A DNA stretch of 64,000 nt from Rusavskia elegans (taxonomy: Eukaryota; Ascomycota; Lecanoromycetes; Teloschistales; Teloschistaceae). Location of the stretch: positions 310,001 through 374,000 of the forward strand of contig SAUG01000071.1 in assembly GCA_011316305.1 (NCBI GenBank), read 5' to 3'. The notes under the pieces were generated by a model, which was given only the letters and a program-made list of their open reading frames with translations, did not search any database and had not been told where the DNA came from. Positions 22,534 to 32,942 of the stretch are shown in pieces. Numbering within the stretch: position 1 is the first letter of the stretch; each line of letters begins with the position of its first letter. Position numbers and translations under genes: made by a program.

Positions 22534-23385
22534 ATGGCCACACGCGCCGCCAACAAACGCCTAACCCGCGAATACGCAACCATAACCGCCAACCCACCCC
22601 CCTACATCACCGCGCACCCCTCCGAAACCAACATCCTCGAATGGCACTACATAATCACCGGTCCCCCCTCAACCCCCTACCATAACGGCCAATACTGGGG
22701 CACCCTCCTCTTTCCCCCCAACTACCCCTTCGCACCCCCCTCAATTCGAATGCACACCCCATCCGGCCGTTTCCAACCCTCCACCCGCCTCTGCCTCAGC
22801 ATCAGCGATTTCCACCCCAAAAGCTTCAATCCCGCCTGGGAAGTCAGCACCATCCTAATCGGTCTACTCAGTTTCATGACAAGCGAGGAGATGACGACGG
22901 GGAGTGTGCGGGCCAGTGAAAACGAACGCAAATATCTGGCCGCGAGGACAAGATGGTGGAATTCAACCGGTGGCGGCAGCCGAACCAGTCAGGATGCCAA
23001 GGGGAGTAATAATAAAGGCGTCACAGCTACAGCTAAGGGCGTAGGTGCCGTGAAAGCGGGAGACGGGGGCGTGAAGTTCAAAGCCGAGTGGCCGGAGTTG
23101 GATCTGGAGAATTGGAAATGGATGAATGAGCATGGGGTTGATCCCGCGACGGGGAATTTGTTTCCGGCTGAAGAGGGGAGTGCGCCGAAGGCGTGTTCGA
23201 AAGAGGTGGCAGCGTTGGCGAGGGGGCCGAATGGGAGTGGGAGCGGACTGGGGGCTGTGGTGGGAGGGGGGCAGGCGTTGCAGGATGCGGGGAATGGGTG
23301 GTTGAGGAGGAATAAGTGGATGGTGGTGGGGGTTGCGGCTGTTGCGATGGTGTTGCTGAATAGAATGTTTGGGGAGGGCGTATAG
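22534..23385 (+). CDS. UBC6: UBC6-type ER-anchored ubiquitin-conjugating enzyme E2
   Basis: Ubc6 is the tail-anchored E2 that works with Doa10 in ER-associated degradation. A single exon encodes 283 residues. The UBC fold occupies residues 5-150. The active-site Cys is residue 87 in STRLCLSISDFHP, the position of the yeast enzyme, and the UBE2J-type NPAWEVSTILIGLLSFM block follows. A low-complexity region and WPELDLENWKWMNEHG come next. The last residues (WMVVGVAAVAMVLLNRMF) are the C-terminal membrane anchor. Base use changes sharply: the first half is C-rich on the sense strand and the last third G-rich, as in the UFD1-like and YIP1 genes nearby. No disablement is visible. Confidence 0.93.
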   Translation: MATRAANKRLTREYATITANPPPYITAHPSETNILEWHYIITGPPSTPYHNGQYWGTLLFPPNYPFAPPSIRMHTPSGRFQPSTRLCLSISDFHPKSFNPAWEVSTILIGLLSFMTSEEMTTGSVRASENERKYLAARTRWWNSTGGGSRTSQDAKGSNNKGVTATAKGVGAVKAGDGGVKFKAEWPELDLENWKWMNEHGVDPATGNLFPAEEGSAPKACSKEVAALARGPNGSGSGLGAVVGGGQALQDAGNGWLRRNKWMVVGVAAVAMVLLNRMFGEGV

Positions 23386-23855
23386 TGGATGTTGTACGAA
23401 TGAGCAGACGCCGATTATTGCTATGATCGATCCATCATTTGACAGGCGTTCTTTCGATCCACTCCGGTCGGGACGGCGTTAGAATGGACTCACGGCACAC
23501 GCTTGACAGGATAGGTTCGATGAAGTAAACCCATTGTACCAAAAGTCAATCACATCGTGGGCCATGCAGCGACCAACTCACAGGTACGACTGGCCTTTAT
23601 CACTGCTAGGTTCGTTCTTCCAATGAACATACCCTTCGAAGCAGCTGCACAGGAATATCCATATAATGTTCGCAACGGAAATGCATATCGAGATACCGAT
23701 TACTACACATCCATGAATACGTTCAGCTATTGCATTGCACTCAGGTATCTATTCTATTCATCCGCTCTAGCCATGACGAAAAGACGCTGTAGATATTACG
23801 ACAACTGGGTATCATAAACATTAACACACAAGCAATCCCCTCTCATAACTCACAC
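23386..23855. other. Intergenic between convergent genes
   Basis: 3' flanks of UBC6 and of the poly-Arg membrane protein. Nothing else was seen. Confidence 0.6.
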
Positions 23856-25579
23856 TTAACGATCATCTCTCCTCCTCCTCCTCCTCCTCCTCCTCCTCCT
23901 CCTCCTCCTCCTTTTCTTGTCCTCCGCACCATACAGCTTCTGCCGACTCAACAGAACCTTCGCCCCAGGCTGCGAAGTCAAACCCACGTGCAACAGCTGG
24001 TCATCATCATCACTCAATGTAGAATGATACCTCAACATATTGCCCGACCGCTCCAACTCTTTCTCAATCTCCTTATCCGTGTACGCGCAGTATTCGTCGC
24101 CCAACGTTTCTTTCATGGCTTCCGCGAGATCGGCGGCGGCCCGAAAAGGTCCCCTGATCGTTCTTCCGGTCTTCACGAGTTCGCTGGCCAGATTGGCATC
24201 CAGCCATAGGCAATACATGCCCAGGGTCCAGGCGAGCTGAAGGCCGAGAACTACGTAGAGGACAATGCTGGAGAAGCCCCTAACGACACTGTTAGTATTG
24301 CTGATGGTTGTTAGATGGAATGAGGTAGAACACATACCATACGAAGTAATCCTTGTTGAAACAATAAGAGAGTGGTATCATCTCGTCCGGCTGCAACATG
24401 AGGTCGTTATAACAATACGCCGGCCGGGCATAAATCGATGGAGACGAATTATTGAAGAAATGTTTAACACCGTTGATTGTGATATTGGTAGTGTATTCAC
24501 GAACGGTCCTGCCGTTGCCGAACGTCCCATAGCTCCTGGTGAAATTGTCCCTTGACGTTCGATTATAGACTGGGTCGAAATCATCTACGAGAAATCAGTT
24601 AGCCCAGCTTAGGTCTCAGCGTCCCCCATCAAGACTTACAGGAAGCCAGGGACCAAAAAGGACTTGAGCTATTGACTCCACTCGGGGCCTCTCCAGGATC
24701 CCACTTCCGAGAGAGGCCGGCTCTAGAGGCGGCATCGAAGACGTGGGCTGCTGGTCCTACAGCTTTGGTAACGTTCTGGTCGAAGCCAAGCAAATATCCA
24801 CCAGTGATGTTGAAGCAGCTCTTCAAATCATCCGAGTCTGAGGTAACAAATTGACCGTTGGCCAGTTGGAAGCCGGGCGATGAGGGGCTCACGTAACCGG
24901 TCATGGATTCGATCAAGGTTGGAAAGGTCAGAACGTAGATCATCGCCAGAGCACACCAGGTCAGGTATAGTTTCGCTCTCCAGCCTTTGGTGGTGAAGAC
25001 GGCCTTGGAGGCGCGCCATGTAGCGACCAAGGATGTAGAAGAGAAAACCAGGGAGGCGTAGAGCTTGTAGGAAACAGGGGTGGTCTCCATGGAGCGGAGA
25101 AGGGCGTCCATGAAGACGAGATATGAGACGGCGGCCAGTAGCAGGCGGCCCCCTTGGCCGAGAATGAGATCGAAGATCAAGTCGATAAATTTGGCCTCGG
25201 CGAAGGAGAGGTGAGCGGCGCCTCGTAGATTGATCTGGAAGGTTGATTGCCATCGGGTCGAGTTCTCCTTATTGACCAAATCACAGGATGTTCCAGTCAA
25301 CTGTATTCCATACCCGTCCCAGTCGGTGGCGGGCAGAAAGTACTTGATGTGTGCAAGAAGCACTGCAAGAACAAGGACGTTGAGTACCGCAATCAGTGTC
25401 GCCAACACGAAGGGCCGATACTTTTGGCGGCCGGGGAGCGGTTTGGGTGGAAGTCTCGACGTGGGCGTGACCAAGGCATCGTCGGATTCTGGGTGGATTG
25501 GGCCGGGTTTCCGTTTGAAGGAAGTTGGTTGGACAAGCTCGTAGGCTGGGAGGGTATCAGCGCGCAACGTCTTTCCCAT
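23856..25579 (-). CDS. Conserved fungal membrane protein with poly-Arg tail
   Basis: Three exons, 25579-24640, 24584-24338 and 24279-23856, give 536 residues. Both introns are GT-AG (55 and 58 nt) and keep phase (LAS|Y|DFDP and YFV|W|GFSS). Membrane segments occur near VLATLIAVLNVLVLAVLLAH, LLLAAVSYLVFMDALL, LYLTWCALAMIYVLTFP and SSIVLYVVLGLQLAWTLGMY. Long extracytoplasmic loops between them contain many N-x-S/T sites (NITGGY, NVTKAV, NRTSRDN, NITING). The C-terminus ends in a run of 16 Arg encoded by an AGG microsatellite. I recognise the architecture as a common uncharacterised Pezizomycotina membrane protein. Function is unknown. The glycosylation pattern suggests plasma or endomembrane location. 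Confidence 0.8.
23869..23913. repeat. (TCC)n microsatellite inside coding sequence
   Basis: About 14 TCC units on the plus strand, read on the minus strand as AGG and encoding the poly-Arg run at the end of the adjacent membrane protein. Confidence 0.9.
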
Positions 25580-26555
25580 GGTATCATCCGAACAGGACGC
25601 GATGACAGTGACTCTGGGAGTAAAAGATTGGGATGATGCGACTCAAGGCAACGGCCCAGGACGTTGACGGACGTAGAGTGAGGTCGGGGCTGCAGGCTGT
25701 GCCGTAAGCATGATCCTTCGCGTTGCACAGCCCTGTCGCGATTGGCGAGAGTGATGGTTCGCATCACTGCTTTCTTTCTCTTTCGAATAACTGCGTCATT
25801 CAGAACCATCGTTTTGCCCGGGAGAAGGCGGTCTTCTAGCTGGGAGAGGACAACGAGTGCTTGATGGTGGAAAGAGTTACCCGATCTGATGTCATTGATG
25901 TGGAACAGAATTTCTCGGCTTTTTGACGCACGGCTAGCGCATCGATGAATTGCCGAGCACTGAATCTAAAATGGACTTCATTCTACTTAGTTTCATAGAG
26001 TAATCCCTACGAGTGCACGCATCATGACTGCCGCTTCTCAGCAGACCTTGATTACTCACAGTACATTGTATGCATCAGCCTGACTTGCAGGCGTTTAATC
26101 TCTATTACATGGCGTATAAGATGACAATCATCGTCGGCGACTTCTTGAATCCTCGACCACGACCGAATGTGCTAGAATGGCAACGCTGATGATGATTAAG
26201 CGCTATGCCATTGATACACGGATCTTTTATCAAGTATCCAGATAAATTAATCATCTCAGCAAGCTTCATTCCCTGGTACACAATTGCTGAACAGGAAGAA
26301 AAGCCCAAGTAATCAACAACGCCACGCTCGATCTCATATCACCATACGAACCGCTCCACCTGACTCGGTTTTCTTTGCTCTTTCTTCGGATACCCATCTC
26401 TCCGTTGCAATGCTTTTTTGTAGCATACCCGTATCCTTCTATGCATGAGCCCGCTATAGAATCCTCGGTATCATTATTTGTCCGCCCAGTCGAATTGCGT
26501 CTACCGGGCACTTCTCTCGAACTTCACAGTCCGGATCACTGCATTGTCTGTCATT
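25580..26555. other. Divergent intergenic region
   Basis: Upstream regions of the poly-Arg membrane protein (minus) and the UFD1-like gene (plus). In-frame sequence upstream of 26556 lacks family conservation, so the later ATG was preferred for the UFD1-like protein. Confidence 0.5.
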
Positions 26556-28958
26556 ATGGATGCAAATTCTACCAAATCGATCAAATGGTCGTCCCAACTG
26601 GCTGTTCTTCCCACTGATCAGACTGTGCCTTTGCGAGGGGATAAGATCATCTTACCCGCTTCGACTCTCGAGCAGCTGCTCTCTGCCTCGACCGTCACCG
26701 TCCCCTCAGCAGACCAGCCGCAAACTTCATCCTTCGACTCTTACAATCCATACAGCTATGCGGCCGAGCGCCAAGCGAGGGCTCAGCTTGTCGAAAACCG
26801 ACAAGAATTGCCACACCCACTGACCTTCAGACTGGTCAATCCGGTGACTGGCAGAGTCTGTTATGCCGGCATCCGAGAGTTCTCAACAGAGGAGGGCTTC
26901 GTAGGATTGAGCCCATTCCTGAGAGCTTCTCTGGGCTTCGATGACTGCTATGCCATGGCGACACCCAAAACACTACCGAACGGTAGCAATGCCAGTCAGA
27001 TGCCAAATCAGCCGGAACCAAAGTTGACGGTACATTTCGAGGCACTTCCAAAAGCTACCTATGTCAGGCTAAGACCGCTGGAAGCTGGCTATGATCCCGA
27101 AGATTGGAAGGCACTACTTGAAAAGCATCTTCGCGAGAATTTCACCACCCTGACCAATGGGGAAATCTTGACAGTCACATCCGGCAGAGAAGAATTCCGC
27201 TTTTTGGTTGATGATCTCAGACCCAACGACAACGCAGTGACACTGGTTGACACAGATCTCGAAGTTGACATCGAACCACTCAATGAGGATCAAGCAAGAG
27301 AGACCCTGAAACGTCGCGCTCTGAAAGCTCAACAGGCTCCAGGTACTGCCCAGGGGAGTTCTCCGGGCGGTCTCGTTCAGATGGGGCTGGAAGTAGCAGG
27401 TCAAGTCCGACCTGGAGACTACGTCGACTACTCCATCGAGGAATGGGACAGGACAAGGGATCTGGAGGTCGAATTGTCACCATCAAATGACGAACAGGAA
27501 ATTGACATATTCCTTACACCTGCCGGACCAAAGCAGCGCTCAAGACCAAGAGAAGATGAGCATGTCTTCGCCGACTTCTCTTCCAGCTCATCGAAGCGAA
27601 TCAAGCTCAGGCATTCCAACGTTGAACTAGAAAACGCAGACACACTGTGGATATCAGTCCGGGCGTACGGGTATGATGATATGTCATCTCAATCTCAATC
27701 TCCATCCCCAGCACCCGTTCCCTATCTACTTCGAGTCAACTCGACGACATCCAATGATAAAGCTTCCGCAACACCCGATGAATCCACACAAACCCTCGAC
27801 GAAGAAATCTGCACCAACTGCCACCAACCCGTCCCCAAACGCACCATGTTCCTGCACCAAAACTTCTGCCTCCGCAACAACATCTCCTGTCCCACCTGCC
27901 ACACCGTCTTCCAAAAATCCTCCCCCGAATGGAAAAACCACTGGCACTGCCCCCACGACACCTCCCACGGCACCACTCCCTCCTCCCAAAACAAACACAA
28001 TGCCCTCCACCACACTCCCCGCGCCTGTCCCGCATGCGGAGAACCCTGCAACAACACATCCGATCTCTCCCACCACCGCACAAAACTCTGCCCCTCAAAG
28101 CGCATCCTCTGCCAATTCTGCCATCTCCTCGTCCCCCAACGCGGGCCCGACGACCCAGCGCTCACAGACCCCGAAGTCCTAATGTCAGGCCTAACACCGC
28201 ACGAACTAATCGACGGCGCCAGAACCACAGAATGCCACCTGTGCTCCAAAATCGTCCGTCTCCGCGACATGGCCACGCACTTGAAACACCACGATTACGA
28301 ACGTCTTTCGCGCAGCACGCCTGTAACATGCGGGAACATGAATTGCGGGCGCACGATCGAGGGTTATTTTTCTCCGGACGGCAAACGCACGACAAGGGGA
28401 GGGCAGAAAGGAATATTCAACGGCAGCGAAATATGTAGCACGTGTTTCGGCCCACTATACTCCAATACCTACGACCCCCAAGGCAAGGCGCTTACCCGCC
28501 GAGTCGAACGACGCTATCTCACGCAATTGATGACGGGGTGTGGGAAGAGCTGGTGTCGCAACAACCATTGTAAGACGGGACGGATCAATAAAGGGCAAGA
28601 ACCCATCAAGGATATGAAAGCCATTAATGCGGAGGCGAAAATCATGCTTTATAGTGGTGGGGTGAGTTTCTGTACGGATGAGAGTAGTCAGAGGAGGAGG
28701 GAATTGGCGGAGATGGTTGCGGCGGAGAAGGGGGAGGGGGATGGGTTTTTGGGTGGGAGTATCATCGAGGTGGAGAAGGAGAAGGGGAAAGGGAAGGAGA
28801 AGGAAAGGGAGGATAAGAAGGGGTTGTGGGGTTATGATATCGGGTGGTGTGTCAATGCTTTGGAGGTGGAGAAGGGTGATTTGCTTAGAGCGAGGGGATG
28901 GTTGAGGGAGTGGGCTGTTTCGAGGGGGGAGTGGTATGCGAGAGAAAAACAGGGTTGA
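26556..28958 (+). CDS. UFD1-domain protein with zinc fingers and AZUL domain
   Basis: A single exon of 800 residues. Residues about 5-250 form a UFD1-type double-psi-barrel region (VPLRGDKIILPASTLEQLL, GFVGLSPFLRASLGF, TLVDTDLEVDIEPL), the fold that binds ubiquitin and p97/Cdc48 partners. Residues about 410-570 hold several CxxC/H zinc clusters resembling TRAF-type fingers (CTNCHQPVP, CPTCHTVF, CHLCSKIVRLRD). Residues about 650-730 match the AZUL zinc domain known from UBE3A (YLTQLMTGCGKSWCRNNHC, then an IKDMKAINAEAKIML helix). The C-terminal GDLLRARGWLREW resembles a UBA/TS-N helix. This is far longer than canonical Ufd1 (about 360 residues). A ubiquitin adaptor or ligase role is inferred, not shown. 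The start at ATG 26556 (MDANSTKSIKW) fits the domain boundary. Confidence 0.85.
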   Translation: MDANSTKSIKWSSQLAVLPTDQTVPLRGDKIILPASTLEQLLSASTVTVPSADQPQTSSFDSYNPYSYAAERQARAQLVENRQELPHPLTFRLVNPVTGRVCYAGIREFSTEEGFVGLSPFLRASLGFDDCYAMATPKTLPNGSNASQMPNQPEPKLTVHFEALPKATYVRLRPLEAGYDPEDWKALLEKHLRENFTTLTNGEILTVTSGREEFRFLVDDLRPNDNAVTLVDTDLEVDIEPLNEDQARETLKRRALKAQQAPGTAQGSSPGGLVQMGLEVAGQVRPGDYVDYSIEEWDRTRDLEVELSPSNDEQEIDIFLTPAGPKQRSRPREDEHVFADFSSSSSKRIKLRHSNVELENADTLWISVRAYGYDDMSSQSQSPSPAPVPYLLRVNSTTSNDKASATPDESTQTLDEEICTNCHQPVPKRTMFLHQNFCLRNNISCPTCHTVFQKSSPEWKNHWHCPHDTSHGTTPSSQNKHNALHHTPRACPACGEPCNNTSDLSHHRTKLCPSKRILCQFCHLLVPQRGPDDPALTDPEVLMSGLTPHELIDGARTTECHLCSKIVRLRDMATHLKHHDYERLSRSTPVTCGNMNCGRTIEGYFSPDGKRTTRGGQKGIFNGSEICSTCFGPLYSNTYDPQGKALTRRVERRYLTQLMTGCGKSWCRNNHCKTGRINKGQEPIKDMKAINAEAKIMLYSGGVSFCTDESSQRRRELAEMVAAEKGEGDGFLGGSIIEVEKEKGKGKEKEREDKKGLWGYDIGWCVNALEVEKGDLLRARGWLREWAVSRGEWYAREKQG

Positions 28959-29145
28959 TTTTTGCTAGATGATAGACATTCCCTTTACCTTGAAGGGGGA
29001 AAGTTCTGCTAGATTTCCTGAGAGAGCTTCGCTACATAAAGCTCTCCTCCCAAACCGTCTTTTCGTCTTCTTCCCCCCTCCATATGCCTCTCCCATATCC
29101 TCGCCCTTCCTCTTCTTCCAACCCACCACCAACCACCATGAAAAC

Positions 29146-30298
29146 TCATCCACCGACCCTCGCCCCCAACCCCCCCACAACCCCCTTACTGCTAAAAATG
29201 CCCATAATGCCAAACCCAGTATAAAACAACCCTAACGGATATGCCACCAGCCCCCGCATACTCCGCATCCTCCCCACAGCACAAAACATCCCACTACTAC
29301 TATACGTACACCACACAATGGCCATGGTACTAACCACATAACCCCCCAACGTATCCATCGGCGCCACGACGCCCACCAAACTCGTCAGCACGAGCGGCAG
29401 CAAACAATAGCCCAACACGCTCGCGCTCCTTGGAAACGTGAGCGTCGAATTGAGGTTTCCGATATCGTTGGGATGGGAATGCCCGTGGTGATGGGAGGTT
29501 AGCGGCGCAGAGTGGGGTGGGGATTCGTGATCGGCGGGAGGGGACATGAGGGAGAAGATTGTGTGGAGGGATAGGGAGCCGACGAGAGCGAGACCGTAGA
29601 TGTAGCCGAAGTGGACTTTTCCGGAAAAGAGGAGGAAGGTGCCGAAGAGGAGGAAGAAGAGGATGGGGCCTGCGAGGTCGGAGTCGTCCATTATGTGTTG
29701 GGATATTGGGGCGAGGGGGTTGAGGACTGTGAGTGTCTATTTCATATCGATATGCGTTAGCCTGAGGGTTCTTTGTTGGAGGTTTTGGGAGAGGGAGAGA
29801 GAGGATGTGGGGATGGGAATGGGATCTCTTCCCAGAGACCAAGGAAGAGAGGGCAGAGGGCAGAGGAAGATGGCATTAGAGCAGTAATTTCAGCGAGTGG
29901 AAAAGGTTGGGACCATGTATTCATACCTTCCCCTTGATATGCCCAAAATTGACCCCCAGCTCCTCCAACAGCGGCGGCTCCCCCTCATACCCCTCCGTCC
30001 CAAACGCAGCCAACCACCCGGTTCGCAACCCCCCCTGTTCCCCCATCCGCCCACTCACACCGGCTGCTCCCCCGCCGCCAAACCCCATGAATCCTGCTCC
30101 TGAACTCGCGCCGTAGGCATTGCTTTGTGGTTGGCCGTAGGGGTTTTGAGAACCGGTGTTGCTGTAGGGGTATTGGGCGGCGGCTTGGGAAGGGGTGCTG
30201 TGGCCGGAGACGGGGGGTGGGTAGGAGGATTGGTAGAAGTTGAGGGGTTGGGAGGTTGGGTTGTAGGGGGTGGAGGATTGTGGGTAGTATTGGGCCAT
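29146..30298 (-). CDS. YIP1: YIP1-family ER-Golgi membrane protein
   Basis: Yip1 binds Ypt/Rab GTPases and supports COPII vesicle formation. Two exons, 30298-29927 and 29736-29146, give 320 residues. Exon 1 starts MAQYYPQ and carries a Gln/Tyr/Pro/Ser-rich cytosolic region, then the signature PPLLEELGVNFGHIKGK. Exon 2 continues TLTVLNPLAPISQHIMDD, DSDLAGPILFFLLFGTFLL and GKVHFGYIYGLALVGSLSL, the hallmark of the Yip1 domain, followed by three more hydrophobic spans. The intron is long (190 nt, GTATGA donor, AAATAG acceptor) and phase 0. A His-rich insert (HHHGHSH) lies in the loop after the second span. The sense strand is C-rich at the start and G-rich at the end of each exon. Confidence 0.9.
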
Positions 30299-30711
30299 GG
30301 TGGCCTGATAGGGGTGAGGGTCGGCAGAGAGGTTGGGACAGTAACTGGAGAGCGGAGATACTGCAGATACTGGATTGATTTGAGTTGTAGGAGTCTGCGG
30401 TTGGAAAGCTTTGGTGAGGAGGGTAATAATGGGAGTTTTGAAGTGTGAATGGTGGTCTTCGATCGTCGCGACACGAATACGAGAGCTTCTCTTGGCGAAA
30501 ATCATCGCACTGTATATATTTAGGCGTGTCGTGGCCTTTGAAGGACCAGAAGGACCAGGCCACAGTCAGCACGGGAAGATATTACGGCAGTGAAGAGGCT
30601 TGAGTTCTGTCATGATATAAAATTGTTATCTAACCATTAAATCTGCGATTCCAGAAAATCCGTGGTTATCATACATCGTTAAACAGGTCAAAATCAGTAC
30701 TATCAAAGCAT
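30299..30711. other. YIP1 5' flank, nothing else recognised
   Basis: Minus-strand frames extend upstream of the chosen YIP1 ATG but lack conservation. Confidence 0.5.
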
Positions 30712-31321
30712 TCAAATAAGCCCAAAGCCTATCACCAAAGCCAGATTCAATGCCATGCTGCCGGCAGCCATGCTCACCCCCAGGCTTTTTTCAGCAACCC
30801 TGTCAGGCACCCTGCTGCCCGCACTGATCTGACTCGGCCGCATGCACACCAACCTCTCATCGGTCCATCCTGTATCAATCGTAGAATTTTGCTGCTTGGG
30901 CCATGCCAACGTAAGCACCGGTGTGATACCTGTGATCGCTCGATCGTATGCTATCGGTGCTATTAACCGGAGATGGAATTGCCAATGCCAGCTATTGAAA
31001 CCAGATTAGTCGAATGAAATGGGCCTGCGGATTGAAATTCGCCCGCCATTAACTATATTGGAATCGACAAACTTCTCGCAGGAGTCGGCCAAGAGCAGGC
31101 GGGTGCAGACGTCACTGGCTTCGTCTCTTGTTTCATCGAACTGAGTTGTGCTTGGCCATTTCGATTGTGTCCCTCACGCAGTTCTCGTCAAACGTCTGCA
31201 TGCAGTCTCCGTTGTCTTCCTGTCGTCGCTGAATGGTGCTACGAGGTAGACCAAAAAAGGCGGTGATACAGCCGTAGTACGGCAAGTCCTCGAACCAGAC
31301 GCTTGACCTAAAGGTAGTCAC
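30712..31321 (-). CDS. Possible small GPI-anchored secreted protein, incomplete model
   Basis: The 3' frame (30918-30712) ends with a classic GPI-attachment tail (AAGSMALNLALVIGFGLI, then stop). Upstream frames hold Cys-containing helices of the kind seen in small fungal surface proteins (GDCMQTFDENC at about 31205; VCTRLLLADSCEKFV at about 31100). Joining them needs a 37-nt intron (GTGAGGGACA...CTCAG) plus at least one more splice, and I could not find a convincing signal peptide. It may be a degraded gene, or a real one whose first exon I have missed. Confidence 0.3.
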
Positions 31322-32459
31322 AACTGGTGAACAAGAAAAGAATGTACAGTGTGATGTTTCGCGGTGAAGTGGAATCAGCTATGCAATAAGGATGTTGTGG
31401 GAAGAAGCAGACGACTTGCAGGAGAGATCGCTTGTCACGCGTTCTATGTCATTCAGTCCCACCAAAACACTGTCTCACCTCCTCTGTAAGGCTTGCTGTT
31501 GTCATTCGTGGAGCGCTGCATGCACTTGCGTGTATAACTTTGACACCTGATCCAGGGGTTGGTGGTAGGTTGTAGGAATGATGAGCCTTGGGCTGCGCAA
31601 GGCTCAGAACGCGGGAACCCTCCCTTTGCCAGGTTTCACGATGGGAGGTTTAGTGTCACACGGCCGTGCGTGCTGAAAAGGGGTGAAGAAGCGATCAAGA
31701 TATAATTCGATGCCGAGCAATGACCAGAGTATGAGAAGGGAAAATGGGTGAAGAGACTGTCATGTCAGCGGGCTCATTATTTTCACAGTCGCTTTGTGGA
31801 CGCATCATAATCGGTACCTCGAGTTGCAGTTCCGTTCTATCGATTACTTGGATACGCTGTACATCTGCAACGTGTATTGCTGAGAAGACTTGTAACCATG
31901 GTAGTGACCTGCATTGGTGTTGGTATCTTCTTACAGCATGGGGAATTTTTGATCCGCAGTCAACTTTGATGACAAAGTACGTATACTCGGGATCCTTGCA
32001 CTGGCCAGGATTGTGGACATCTCGAGTTTCGATGGTCCGCAGGATATATCGGACATATGGAAAACAATTCACAGCCAATGGATAAGCGGGTAGATATCTT
32101 AGCGTCACATAATAGGAGTAAGGAAAATCGACGGTAAAAAGACAGCAAGCTGTCTAATTACTAGTTGTCCACTTTTGTACCGCCGCTTCTATCCTATCAT
32201 TTTCTCCACGACATAACGTGGTCCCTGTGTGATGTAGGTGGCCACAACCTCTTATATTGATACATCTGTGGTTCTCCCAAATTACTACAGCGCATTATCG
32301 CCAGATCCATCCGCATATCCCTGATCCATACTCCCACCAGTTGCGCGAGAAATTTTCCTGAAATGTTGATACAGTTTTCCGCCTACCGATCTTCCAACTC
32401 TCCCGGCATACCGTCCCAGCAAGACTCCCTCCTTTGACCTTTGAACACGCGTCGATTTA
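31322..32459. other. Accessory intergenic stretch
   Basis: A 137-residue minus-strand frame (32108-31695) contains possible exon fragments (RTIETRDVHNPGQCKDPEY; HYHGYKSSQQYTLQMYS in another frame) but no family is recognised. No other gene was seen. Confidence 0.3.
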
Positions 32460-32580
32460 AGTTAAGAGACTGCGAGCCTGTCATCCTTGCCTGGCTCCCA
32501 CTCACACATTTTATTATGATTTGTACGGGAGCGTTTTCTGATCGTGGGGCTTGCTGTAACTCCACTTTTGCTACAGCAGC
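32460..32580 (-). pseudogene. Duplicated last-exon fragment of the NLP gene
   Basis: The stretch parallels 32950-33060, the last exon of the NLP gene: CTTTTGCT against CTTTGCT, GTACGGG(A/G)GCGTTTT, and CACACAT shortly after, in the same order and orientation. Translated on the minus strand it begins KWSYSK, where the intact gene has KWNYGK, and reaches a stop about 17 codons in, earlier than the intact exon. No other exons of the gene are present, so this is a tandem duplication of the 3' end only. Confidence 0.6.
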
Positions 32581-32942
32581 AGAAGGATGTCAGCACCCAA
32601 GTCTTGCAGTAGAACGTGTCGGTCATCGCTCAAAGAAGACGAATTGCCCCGTTGAAGTGCACCTACACTGCTAAATGCTTCATGCGATATCGAATGGCAC
32701 TCGATTGATGATCCACTGAATTTCGCAAGCTCTTATGTTAATACATGACCAAATTTTCTGAATCTCTACCGCTCCTTGTTCCCCAACCTATCAGAGCCTC
32801 CCTTCTCGTGCTCCTGTCGGTCATGGCAAGGACCTAAAATGCAATAATGATACATTTGCCATCCCACCAGATTTCATTCCGTCGCCCATTCCGGGAAGAT
32901 CCGCCAATGCTTTCTCCTCTAAGCCCTCAGAACTGGATCAGC

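Noticed and set aside
27726..28098. Cys/Gly-rich minus-strand frames opposite the UFD1-like gene
   Set aside because: They are shadows created by the C-rich sense strand; the opposite frame holds clear zinc-finger motifs.
30125..30448. Gly/Val-rich plus-strand frame
   Set aside because: Antisense shadow of the low-complexity YIP1 exon 1; no family features.
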